Position numbers and translations under genes: made by a program. The notes under the pieces were generated by a model. It was given only the letters and a program-made list of their open reading frames with translations. It did not search any database and was not told the DNA's origin. From the NCBI GenBank assembly GCA_003427395.1, contig BFEA01000163.1:2155905-2187848 (forward strand): a stretch of 31,944 bases of DNA, in the 5' to 3' direction. Shown one piece after another: positions 1-9,600 of this stretch. The DNA comes from Chara braunii (lineage: Eukaryota; Streptophyta; Charophyceae; Charales; Characeae). The first letter of the stretch is position 1. The number at the start of each line of letters is the position of its first letter.

Positions 1-47
<47 letters not shown>
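1..47. repeat. AG dinucleotide microsatellite
   Basis: An uninterrupted AG run fills the first 47 bases and is probably cut by the window edge. No element boundary can be tied to it. Confidence 0.95.
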
Positions 48-50
<3 letters not shown>

Positions 51-404
51 GTGACTTCGGGATTTGACGACATTTGGATCCAGACTCGACATTGGGATTC
101 TAACATTTGACGAGGGATTATTTGGGACTGTACCGAAGACTTGGTGTTGACGACATTCCCATCTTCCCCTCTTCTTCATCTAACCCCCCTCTTCTTCGTC
201 TGTGTATAGTTGGGGACTGGCGCATTCTTCCTGTGTGAGCGTCAGACCCCTTCACGCCTTGGAATGATGATGATGCATGTTTGGTCTGCATGGCAACACT
301 GATTGTTCGGATCATTGGTATTTAAGCCTTCCGCTGTGTTATCTTGTACTTCGTGGGAGAGGTCGATTCTTGTTCTGGTCTGTACCGTTACGGCATGCGA
401 CAGG
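48..404. other. No recognised gene
   Basis: About 360 bases between the microsatellite and the point where LINE-A reverse transcriptase homology ends. Short open frames exist on both strands, but none shows a motif I recognise. The minus-strand frame continuing from the LINE RT loses similarity near position 405, before the FADD catalytic box would appear. Confidence 0.5.
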
Positions 405-1641
405 TAGCCTGTGTACGGAGGGGTCTTTGCGTAGGAATGAGGTTATTGCTTCCATCACGAAGACGAAGATTGGGGGAGCTTGTGGGTCCCCTTGGCGAAC
501 TGATCGAGAGATTGGATAGCAGTCAGAGAGCAGACCATTGACTTGGACGCACCCTATGCCGTCATTACACAGAATGCGCACCCACTTCCTAAAATTTGGG
601 CCCACTCCCATTTTTCCATGCTTGCATTGAGAAAGGCGCAGTTGACCTGATCATAGGGCTTTTGAAAATCCAAAAAAAGAGTTGCTGTGTTTATCCTTTT
701 TTCTCTGACGTTGGCCGCTTTGCTGAGGGTCAGTACATTTCCCACGATGTTTCTACCAGGGATGAATCCTGTTGGTCTATATGAAAGCATTTGTCTGTCA
801 GGTCTAGGATTCAAAAGGCAAGAGCTTTGGCTAGTATCTTGTAGGGAAGTGTTAGAAGTGAGATAGGTCTATAGTTCTTGATATCTTCTCTCTCCCCTTT
901 TTTGTACAACAAAGTGACCACGCTGCTGCTCAGTAGGTTTCCCAGTCCCCCCTTCAGCCAGCTGTCGTTGTAGAGGTTTAGCAAATCGCCTCCGAGGAGC
1001 GGCCAGAACTTTTCCCATAATTCTTTTGTCAGCCCGTCGATTCCTGGAGACTTATTGTTGTTCATATTTTGGACAGCAAATTGCAGTTCTTCAATGGTGA
1101 TGGGCTTGTCCAGAGCTTCTTCTTGTTCTTGTGAGATATTATTTGTTCTAGTTATTGCAGCATCCTAGTCCGTGTCTCTCTGGTGCTGGGCGGAGTAGGC
1201 ATAGGGGTCTTCGTGTGATAGAGTTCTTCGTAGAATTCCTTGGCTACATTCAACATTCCTTCGCTGTCTATCACTGTTTCAGTTGGATTTGAGAGGGTTT
1301 TCAAGTCTTCAATCCTGTTGGCCCTTGAGTTTTCTCTGATTATTGAGAAGAAGTGTTTTGACATTGACTCGTTTAGCTTGTATTCATTCATTCTGGCTCT
1401 TATTTGTTGTCCCTTCAGTTCCCACCATCTCCACATAGTTAGTTCTAATGTCTGTGCAAAGTACAGAGGAGGGGTTATCAATCAGATTAGTGTTTGCAAT
1501 CCTCAAGGCTGTCTCCAGCGCTTGCTTCCTCTATTTCCTGTCGGCTGCTAAATTCCTTCAGATTTTAACAACCATCTGTGATAATGTGAAGTAGCTTTCC
1601 TGAAACCACTCCCACCGGTCATGTATGGGTAGGTAGGCGCC
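405..1641 (-). pseudogene. LINE-A ORF2 fragment: linker and 5' two-thirds of reverse transcriptase
   Basis: Non-LTR retrotransposon polymerase, read right to left in at least four frames, so it is broken. From the right end come a WEWFQES stretch (near 1600), WWELKGQQIRAR (near 1420) and SPGIDGLTKELW (near 1040). Then follow NYRPISLL (near 870), TGFIPGR (near 760), LDFQKPYDQV (near 670) and SVRQGD (near 490). The last recognisable residues are SFLRKDPSVHRL, ending at 405. The same motifs occur in LINE-B at 17053-18078. The usual KAYD of RT motif A reads KPYD. The FADD box and everything 3' of it are missing. The right edge is not a natural end: a gypsy element (1642-10113) is inserted there, and the coding sequence resumes at 10114 on the same strand. 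Confidence 0.88.
1637..1641. repeat. Target-site duplication of Gypsy-1 (left copy)
   Basis: GCGCC here matches GCGCC at 10114-10118. Removing the element and one copy joins the two LINE-A halves in one codon phase (AGG GGC GCC TAC on the minus strand), which supports this as the 5-bp duplication made on insertion. Confidence 0.75.
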
Positions 1642-1654
1642 TGTTGCATACTGG

Positions 1655-2852
1655 TGAATACATTCACCAAGTATGGGCAGAACCAAAGATCAACCAATAT
1701 AGGATGAGCATATATGCAGCGGAAGTCTGAGATATGGACTGACTCACATAGACTGAACTCACCTAGACATCACTCAACACACAAGCAATAGTGAGATGGA
1801 GGGGTCTGAAGCCATACATAGACGATGCTTCAGGCCCGTACACCCATACACAGATGAATGGTGGGAGGAGAGACGATGGAGGTGGGAGATAGGGACAGCG
1901 CCAGATGTCACCGAAATAGAATCAAGAATGTCACCGATATAGTAGCCCAAAATGTCACCGAACAATATCTGAATGTCATTGACATAAGTCGCCAATGTCG
2001 GAGGTACATAATCCTAATGTAACCGATGTCCGATCTGTGATGCCGCCAGGTATCAATCCCAACTATCTCCAATGTCTCCAATCCGGTAAGTATCACATCC
2101 TCCTACCACCGAAGTACAATCACGAATCTTTGCCCAACTCGTATCAATAGTCTCCAGTCCGAAGAAGAAGAAGAAGAAGAAGTCTGAAGAAGAAGAGGAA
2201 GTCTGAGAGGGGTAGAGGAGAGGCAGAGAGGGTGAGGTAGATAGGGGGAGAGTCCTCACTCCCGGATCTCGTACCCAGGTCCTTACCTGCAGGTGCAAGG
2301 AGGCGCCTTGGAACTGTCGAAGACCCGCGGCTTCAACCTGGAGCTATGACGCTGCGCAGGTAAGCCGGTAAGTGTTCGTCTGCCGCCTCTAACCGCTACT
2401 CAGGGCTAATCAGCACTGCTGCGCTCGGAGCTGCGCTAAACCAAGATTAGTGCAGCGTTGTTCCTCAACCGCTGCCGCACTCCTCCCTGGAATGGCTGCT
2501 GGCTGGGCCTAAATACCGGCCGGTGGCCAGTTCGTCCTCTACCTCCCAAGGTGGCCTCCGACCTGAAACGTCGGGTCTATCGTCTGATCCGTGGTTCATG
2601 TCGGACCGGTTTTCGGGAAAACAGGCTGCCTAAACGACGGCCTGGTCCAAACGAAAAACGTTTGGCCATTTCCCGCCCACGGCCTGCAGCTGCATGGCGT
2701 GGTCTGGAACCGGTTGCGCAAGGCCAAAGGGGCGGCCTAAAAGGGTCCGGCCTTTGGGCCGGCCTGGCCTGGATTATCACGTCCAGGCCCTCGGAACCAC
2801 TCAGCCTAGTCGTCGGGCCTGAAAGGGTCCGTGTTGAATGCAGTATGTAACA
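1655..2852 (-). repeat. Gypsy-1 3' LTR
   Basis: A direct repeat of 9026-10113. On the plus strand it begins TGAATACATTC and ends GTATGTAACA, giving TG...CA ends in element orientation. It is 1198 bases against 1088 for the other LTR. It carries 158 extra bases (2317-2474) and a short GAA tract: seven units at 2161-2181, then GTCT, then three more. A 12-base segment near 1690 and a segment near 1750 are also absent from the partner. The polypurine tract abuts its inner edge at 2853. Confidence 0.93.
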
Positions 2853-2865
2853 CACTCCCCCCCTT
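2853..2865 (-). promoter_or_regulatory. Polypurine tract of Gypsy-1 (second-strand primer)
   Basis: On the minus strand this reads AAGGGGGGGAGTG directly against the 3' LTR start TGTTAC. A purine run in this position primes plus-strand DNA synthesis in LTR elements. One T interrupts the end of the run. Confidence 0.8.
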
Positions 2866-2918
2866 AAAAGACCGAGCTACCTGCGAGGACGAAGTTGTCT
2901 GTTTGATACCTAGGTGGG

Positions 2919-4252
2919 TCAGGTGGGACAAACTTTGTCCTTGGCAAGTCGCCGGTTCTTGTATTCGAAGAAGATGAGTGGTGCAGATGCCTGTAAGTCT
3001 GCGCGGGAGATCCAGCGAGTGTCATCAGGTGCACATTGCTTGAATGCGACTTTGTATTGCATTGGCTTGTTGCCAAACTTGTGGTGCATGATGACTCGGT
3101 CAACTTCCTGATGTTCGTCTGTAGAGGGCGGATCTTGTGATCATCTGTCCGGGAACTCATCCTCGGATGGTGGTGTATACACGGCCAGCTTTGATGCATG
3201 GAAGATCGGGTGCACGTGGAGGTGCGATGGAATGGCAATCACAAAGGAAGGGCCAGCAGGGTCGTCGCCTGCTGCAGAAATTAACTTCCATGGTCCAAAC
3301 CATTTCGGGAGGAGTTTGCGCGAGATGTCCTGCTCCAGCGCGAATTCCTCGGCGAGGAACCGAACAAGGTCTCCCTCGCGGAAAGGACATGGGAGTCGAC
3401 GTCGGTTAGCTTGCTGCTGCATGCGGATTTGAGCCTTTTGCATATTTGCTCGGGCTTTGATCAGCAAGTCCCGATACTTCCGAGAGGAAGCGGGAGAGCA
3501 AGCGGCGTCGATGTTGGCGGCCCGTGGTAGGAGAAGATCAGCAAAGACTCGGGTTTTCTCTCCACTGTGATGCAACTCGAATGGAGTGATGCAAATCGCT
3601 TGGTGCACCAAATTGTTATAGGCGGACTTGATGTCGGGAAGCCGGTAACCCAATTTTTCTGGGTGGGGCGGATGAGTGTACCCAACATCATTTGAGCGGT
3701 TTGATGCGCTCGTTCCGTTTGCCCATCCGTCAACGGGTGTCGTGCGGAACTCGGGTTCATAGTCGAACCGGACTCCGCCACGAGGGAAGTCCAAAAGGTT
3801 GACATAAAGCGAGTGTCTCTGTCACTTACAATGTCTTCCGGGATATCGTGGCAGGTAATCCAGCCGGTGTGCAAGAGTCGTGCGAGCTCGGGGGTTGTAG
3901 CATGATACTCGCATGGAAGAAAACGAGCGTACTTGCTCAAACGGTCAACGACTGTGAGGATGCCGTCATGACCGAGGCGATCGTGGGGGAACGGGCCTGT
4001 AACATCCATAGCAACGGAGAGGCGAGGTGCCTGAGGAATCGGCAACGGTTTCAGTTCGCCATAAGGGACCTGAGATCTACCTTTGTTACGACGGCAAACT
4101 GCGTATGACTTAATGTACCTTGTGACGTCCCGGAGAACGTCGGGCCAGTGAAAACGCTAGTGGAGGCGGACCAATGTGCGGATCACGCCAAGGTGTGCCG
4201 AAAGTCGTGCGTCGTGGAATTCGCCAAGGAGGCGAGTCCGTAAGATGCGATC
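2919..4252 (-). pseudogene. pol: Gypsy-1 pol: integrase with C-terminal chromodomain, broken
   Basis: Integrase inserts the cDNA; the chromodomain tail usually guides it to histone-marked chromatin. The zinc-binding region (about 4070-4220) keeps HxxxxxxH as FHDARLSAH, but the first Cys of CxxC is Tyr (SYAVC). The DDE core follows: Asp in MDVTGPF near 4010, Asp in SDRDTRF near 3800, Glu in DGQTERAHQ near 3695. A frameshift near 3640-3660 moves the frame to LPDIKSAYNN. The GPW...FHASKL module is near 3180-3290. The chromodomain-like tail (EVDRVIMHHK...DDTRWISRADL, about 2960-3110) is in frame but cut off by TGA at 3141-3143; its own stop is at 2919-2921. Further stops are TAA at 4253-4255 and TAG at 4157-4159. 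Confidence 0.9.
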
Positions 4253-5648
4253 TTAGGGCACCACTAACAAGTCCTTTCCTCTCGTGTGGAGGACTAGGAA
4301 CCCGTCAGAGATACGATAGTGACCGGCCGGCGGGTGATCCGACGAGAGCTCTGCGTAGAGCGTGGAGTAAGTCGGGTCGGACTTGTAGCCGTCGAGGAAG
4401 TGCTGCTGCAGATCGTCGTCGAGCTGGAACGTCATAGTCACTAGGGCACAAAAATCGGGCCCTCGTGAGAGAGCGTCCGCTGCTCGGTTGGCGAGATCGG
4501 GGATGTCGCATGGGTCAAAGTCGAACTGGTCGATGTAATACATCCATCGGCCGATCGTGCTAGTGACCGTGTCTTGCGTTTTGTAGTAGGTCAACAAATT
4601 ATTGTCCGTGTTCCATTTAAAACGTCGATGACCAAGAAGAAAGTGGCACCACCGTTTGAGAACGGTGACGAACGCGAGTAACTCTTTCTTCCTACCACCG
4701 TCGAGAGAGTTGACGAGAGGCACCTTTTGGGAGAAGTACTCGATCGGGTGCCAACCGTCAGGGTGGCATTGTTTTAACACCGCACCAATACCGTATCCGG
4801 AAGCGTCCGTAGTCACTTGGGTGGGTAGGGTGGGGTCATAAATACGGAGGGTCGGCGCGGCTTGCACGAAGGTGTATGAGTTGCTCGTCAAGCGTCCGAC
4901 TATAGACCAAGATATCATCAAGGTAGATGAGGACGGTACGATCGAGCAAGTTTCGAAATTCTGTCGTCATGGCTGTTTGGAAGGTTGGCGGGGCATTGGT
5001 GAGTCCAAATGGCATCACGACCCACTCGAAATGCCCATACCGCGTTTTGAAGGCAATCTTGTACCGGTTTTGAGGCTGGATTTCGATCTGGTGGTAACCT
5101 GACTTCAAGTCCAACTTCGAGAAGTACGTCGCGCCGCCCAACCGCTCAAGGAGATCATCTATCCGAGGGAGAGGGCCGACGTTCTTTACGGTTTGTGCGT
5201 TAAGTTTTCTATAGTCGATGCACAACCGTAAGTCCTTGTTCTTCTTATGGACGAAGAGAACAGGTGCGCCGTATGGCGAACAACTAGGGCGAATCCAACC
5301 TTTGTCGAGGAGGTCGTCGAGTTTTGCGCGAAGCACCTCGAGTTCCTCTTTGCTCATGCGGTAGATGCATCCACGTTGAGGGACGACACCAGCCTCGAGA
5401 GTAATCCCGTGACGTATGGGCCGATTCGGAACCGTTCCGGTGGGAGCCTCAAAGACGTCTTCATATCCATATAAGAGGTGCGTAATGCATGGGTCCGGCG
5501 GCGACGCGGCTGGTCCGTCCGTCGAGGGGAGGGCGTGTAAGAAGACAAGGCCGATCTCCTCTACTTCATTCCGAGTTATGGCGTCGCGAATCCTCGCAAT
5601 GGAAACCACGTGACAAGCAATCGAAGTGTGAGAGCCGCGACCGTACAC
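4253..5648 (-). pseudogene. pol: Gypsy-1 pol: reverse transcriptase and RNase H with internal deletion
   Basis: This part copies the RNA and removes it from the hybrid. The RT palm is well kept: [39 protein letters not shown] (first catalytic Asp present), [15 protein letters not shown] and YLDDILVYS (catalytic DD), ending near 4880. The frame then changes and resumes at [14 protein letters not shown]. The RT thumb and connection, roughly 100 residues in related elements and present in Gypsy-2, are missing. RNase H follows with TTDASGYGIGAVL, KELLAFVTVLKRW and ADALSRGPDF. The deletion plus frame change means no working polymerase. The right end overlaps the protease reading frame, where another frameshift separates PR from RT. 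Confidence 0.92.
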
Positions 5649-6526
5649 GGGACTAACACTCTGTTCCGAGCATGAACGTGAACCGTTCGGTCATGAAAGT
5701 TTACCGGATGGTTGGCACTAGGCAACCAAGATATGCCTAGAATCATGTCGAACTTGGTGTCGAGGATGTCGAAAGACACCAGCTCGCATGCAAGGGGCTG
5801 AAAGTACACCGGAATGCCGTTAACGCATCGGTCAATTGACTTTTGCGTGCAGCCATCCGCAAGTGTGACTTGCGTAGGTTGCGTCTTCCTTCGAACGTGG
5901 GGGCAGAGGCCTGCGCGAGCCATAAAGGCTTGGCTCATAAAGTTGCGAGACGCTCCGCAATCAATCAAGGCACTGCAGGTGGCCGTTCCGATTTGTATGG
6001 GGATATAAACCAAAGGAGCGTCGGTCTCAACGTACCTTTGGGTGGCGTGCTGGCGGTCAATCTTCGCAAGATAGGAGCGGAGATGGACAACCGCTACTCC
6101 GTCGTTCGTCAGTGAAGCTGGTACTGCAGCGTGCAAGTAGGAGCGTAAATATGACATCAAGGCGTTACAATGCGGCTTTGGCAAGGATCCGGTCGAGGGT
6201 AGAGGCATCCAAGAGAGGCATCCATGAGCGGGTCGAGGTCCTCAAGCCTTGACCACGCCGCCGAGTCCTCGGGAGTCCTCGGGAATAAGTGGCGAATTGA
6301 ACGCTTCTCTTGCAGACGGTGTACAAGCTACGCATACGCTGTCTAAGTGCACGTGGCTAGGCTGGTCCAATGGTGGCATCAACTGGGCGGCATAATCCTC
6401 GTATGTGTCACGAGAATCAGCGATTAAAACATGCTCCCCGACAGTGATGTCGGTTGTTAGCAAGGCAACCGGCTTCGGCGGAGTGTGGAGAGGCGTCGCC
6501 CCTCTTCGTGCGCAACTCAGTTTCCC
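5576..6526 (-). pseudogene. pol: Gypsy-1 pro: aspartic protease and gag-pro linker
   Basis: A retropepsin-like protease would cut the Gag and Gag-Pol precursors. The frame opens at 6526 as the -1 frame relative to gag (see the heptamer at 6520-6526). It runs through a linker with VALLTTDITVGEHVLI (near 6440) and DSVCVACTP. A TGA lies at 6242-6244, after which the same frame continues. The active-site region LIDCGASRNFM is at about 5945-5968; the usual DSG/DTG reads DCG. It is followed by ILDTKFDMILGISWL near 5740, the flap and hydrophobic C-terminal region expected in this family. The frame ends at 5576, after overlapping the RT frame by about 70 bases. Confidence 0.85.
6517..6526 (-). promoter_or_regulatory. 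Candidate -1 ribosomal frameshift site of Gypsy-1 (G GGA AAC then TGA)
   Basis: On the minus strand the heptamer GGGAAAC occupies 6526 down to 6520, with codons GGA and AAC in the frame of the gag zinc knuckle. TGA follows at once (6519-6517). Moving back one base gives the frame that runs to the protease. G GGA AAC is an established slippery sequence at some retroviral gag-pro borders. A weak stem (AGAGG with CCTCT, 6505-6489) lies downstream. Gypsy-2 has the same heptamer in the same phase and place. Confidence 0.7.
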
Positions 6527-8173
6527 GAGTTAGCTGGACGGGGTACCTTTGCCTTGCCCTTGTCCGGGCATTGCGCAGTAGTGTGGTTTACACTGTTGCA
6601 CCAAAAGCAATACCATACCGTTATCGAAGTTCAAATACTTCCTTGGTGATGTTGTATGCCGTCCAATGTTGCTGCCCAGTCTCTGTCGTTGTCGTCCCTT
6701 GTGCCGCCTTGTTCTTTCGAACCCTTTTTGGACGTTTCGGCGGGAGCGCTGCGACAACTCCTCCATCGCTCGAGGAGGCTGCTGCAGCGTGGAGATCAGG
6801 TGATCCGTCAACGATCACCAAATTGTTATTTGGTAGCCTTGCCTAGCCACCTATTGCGGCTGGGACTGCCTTTCGTTGGCGGCCTTGCCATCCGTTTGGA
6901 TGACCAGGTTAGCACGGTCAAGGATGGCCTTGAATGAGGCATAGTCGTACTCGTTGCTGAGTGCCGACCGCAGTCCTGCACACGATCATGAAAAGAATTC
7001 GGATCCCAGGTTTGGGAAACTTAAGTTGAAATTAGGAGTGGTTACTATCTTCTGCCACTTGATCGTCCAGTCTCGTGTTGACATATTCCCTTGCGAGCTG
7101 GAGTAGACGTCATTCATGGCCGCCTTTACTACATTGCGGACCATGAATCGAGTGTGCCACATTTGCTCGAGCTGTTCCCATGTGATGTGCGTGTGCAGGT
7201 TGGCGATGGTGGTTCCCAGATTGGCCGCCGTGTGGTTCATGAATGCCTGTGCTCCTCCAATGAGTTGGAGGTAGCGTGTTGTCATCATCAGGTCGTCCGG
7301 AACGTGGTGGCAGGCTGATTCGGTGACGAAGGCTTGCCACCATGCCAATGCATCCGTTTTGTTGTGGCGTCTTGAATGTCTTCGCAGCGGCTCCCGGTCG
7401 TGACTGCAGTTTGGTGATGTCCGTCTTGATGGCAGCCACCGTGCTGCTGATCATGGCCAGACTGGTAAAGTCACCCAGGTCGCCGATGATGTTGATGACA
7501 TGGTCGATGTGCTCTCCGAGCTGTTTCGTCATGTCCGTCGTGCAGCCTGGCGCTGCTGAGGGCTTAGCCTCGATGCTGTTGACGCGTGTGATGATGGATG
7601 CAACAGCTGTTGCTGTTGTTGCTGATGTTGTGCTGCTGCGCGGATGGCGGCTGTCAAAGTTGAAGACTCTCTTTGCTGAGTCTGTCTCAGCTGCCGCCCA
7701 GTGTGCGCGGGCACTGTCTGGATCGTGTTGTTCCACATTACCGCGCTCATCATACACAGCATCAAGTTAGCCAGGTTACTTCTTTCCGCCTCCGCCGGTG
7801 TCGGATCCGCCTGCTCGTCCGTAGGCACAAAGGTCATGCCTTGGAGTAGTGCTGTCCACTGACTCCCATTCTGAATCAAGGACTCAGCGCTGGCGGTGTT
7901 CAGCTTGTCTTGAGCCGTTGCGTCAGCCTCAGCAGTCCGCTGAGCTTGGGCTGCCGCCTCATGGGCAAGCCGCTGACGTTCTGCTTCTGCTGCCTCTTGC
8001 TGTGCCTTGCTGTGGCGACGGCATCTGTGAATGCCTGCACCCGCTGAAGGTAAGCTGCCAAAGTCTCGTGGTCCCCTTGGACCGGACAGGTGGGGAGGAG
8101 CCCTGCGGTGACCAGTACTGCAGCTGCTGCATTGGTACTGGATGCCGCTGGAGTCGTTCTCCTGCTGAGTCAT
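6527..8173 (-). pseudogene. gag: Gypsy-1 gag: capsid and CCHC nucleocapsid, frameshifted
   Basis: Gag forms the particle and packages the RNA. The start chosen is ATG at 8171-8173, the first Met of a 214-codon frame. The N-terminal part (7529-8173) has an Ala/Gln/Glu-rich, coiled-coil-like stretch (EAAEAERQRLAHEAAAQAQR) and a run of six Gln. It shifts to a second frame (about 7110-7757) and then to a third carrying WWQAFVTESACHHVPDD and TWEQLEQMWHTRFM (7348-6986), which resembles the retrotransposon gag core. TGA at 6986-6988 interrupts this, and the frame continues with SALSNEYDYASFKAILDRANL. A perfect CX2CX4HX4C zinc knuckle (CFWCNSVNHTTAQC) lies at 6568-6609. It is followed by a basic tail and a stop at 6517-6519. 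Confidence 0.85.
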
Positions 8174-9012
8174 TGTTGCTGATACTTAGGCCGTGGAGGT
8201 AGCACAGAGTGGCTACGAACTGCAATCCTGGCACTGCGTCGTGGCAGTGCCCCGGTGTCCTGTTCCGTCAACATCAGCACCGGCTGATGTGGTACTTGGA
8301 GATCTCGGTGGTCACAGACATGGGGAGGGCAGGGAGGGTGGGAACAGGGGTAGAACAGAAGAAACAATCAACATACAGTCCCCTGTCCCAATGTGGACTG
8401 GACCCCTAATCAAAAGAAAAAGATGATCTTTTCCCCCTAACAATTCAATTTCCAAAATAATAAATAAATAATGATTTAAAATACAAAATTTAAATTGTCG
8501 GCAGATCAGGTGTTTGTTGAGATCACCTATGGTCCGGGAGTTCACCGTTGTTGATGGAATGCCCGGAAGTTGCAGTTCTGGGGGTAAACGATTTCGGTCA
8601 GACTGCCAAACGAAAAAAAAATTCGGACAATTAGGAGAAAGGAAAAACTCTCAAATTTCGAAAAAACGTGAAATCTCCGGAATTGCAACCTAAAATAGTC
8701 CAATATTCAGAAGGCCGAAGTCCGCTTTCGGAATTTCAACAATTATGGGGGGGGGGAAATCGTGAAAATTTTGGACCTCAACCCTAATTTTCCGCGATTT
8801 CGCGGAAATTCTGATTTATGGTTCCAGAAACCGTGAACTTTCCCCCAATGCTAATCCTAATTCAATACCAAATAGAATACCGAATTAAAAATAGAATTTT
8901 GCAACTTGAATCTTTGATAGCAATGCGGAACTAATTCGGAAAAAGACAATACTAATTAAGGAATCAATTCCCTAATCAGAATTACCCTGTGAGCAGATCC
9001 ACTTAATTGGTC
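8174..9012 (-). other. Gypsy-1 5' untranslated leader
   Basis: About 840 bases between primer site and gag start, with no coding signal. It is AT-rich at 8430-9000. It contains a run of ten G (8747-8756) and a 20-base perfect inverted repeat (8789-8808, arms TTTCCGCGA and TCGCGGAAA). Packaging or dimerisation signals are expected in such leaders, but none can be assigned. Confidence 0.7.
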
Positions 9013-9025
9013 TGCTCCGATACTA
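9013..9025 (-). promoter_or_regulatory. Primer-binding site of Gypsy-1 (initiator Met tRNA type)
   Basis: On the minus strand it reads TAGTATCGGAGCA directly after the 5' LTR end (…GTATTCA). The usual plant initiator-Met site is TGGTATCAGAGCA, so 11 of 13 positions match and both differences are transitions. Confidence 0.85.
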
Positions 9026-9529
9026 TGAATACATTCACCAAGTATGGGCAGAACCAAAGGATGAGCATATATGCAGCGGAAGTCTGAGATATGGACTGGC
9101 TCACCTTGACATCACTCAACACACAAGCAGTAGTGAGATGGAGGGGTCTGAAAAGACTCTGAAGCCATACATATATGATGCTTCAGCTCTGTACACCCAT
9201 ACACAGATGAATGGTGGGAGGAGAGACGATGGATGTGGGAGATAGGGACAGCGCCAGCTGTCACCGAAATAGAATCCAGAATGTCACCGATATAGTAGCC
9301 CAAAATGTCACCGAACAAAATCCGAACATCAGTCGCCAATGTCGGAGGTACAGAATCCTAATGTAACCGATGTCTGATCTGTGATGCCGCCAGGTATCAA
9401 TCCCAACTATCTCCAATGTCTCGAATCCGGTAAGTATCACATCCTCCTACCACGGAAGTACAATCACTGATCTCTGTCCAACTGGTATCAATAGTCTCCA
9501 GTCTGAAGAAGAAGAAGAAGAAGAAGAAG

Positions 9530-9560
<31 letters not shown>

Positions 9561-9569
9561 CTGAAGAAG

Positions 9570-9600
<31 letters not shown>

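Noticed and set aside
2355-2375. Splice donor-like CAGGTAAG and CGGTAAGTG in the extra LTR segment
   Set aside because: They lie on the strand opposite to the element, and no exon is recognisable around them.
2458-2855. Open frames of 92-130 codons in both directions within the Gypsy-1 LTRs (also 9703-10111)
   Set aside because: They lie in GC-rich LTR sequence, overlap on opposite strands and show no domain. They recur only because the LTR is duplicated.
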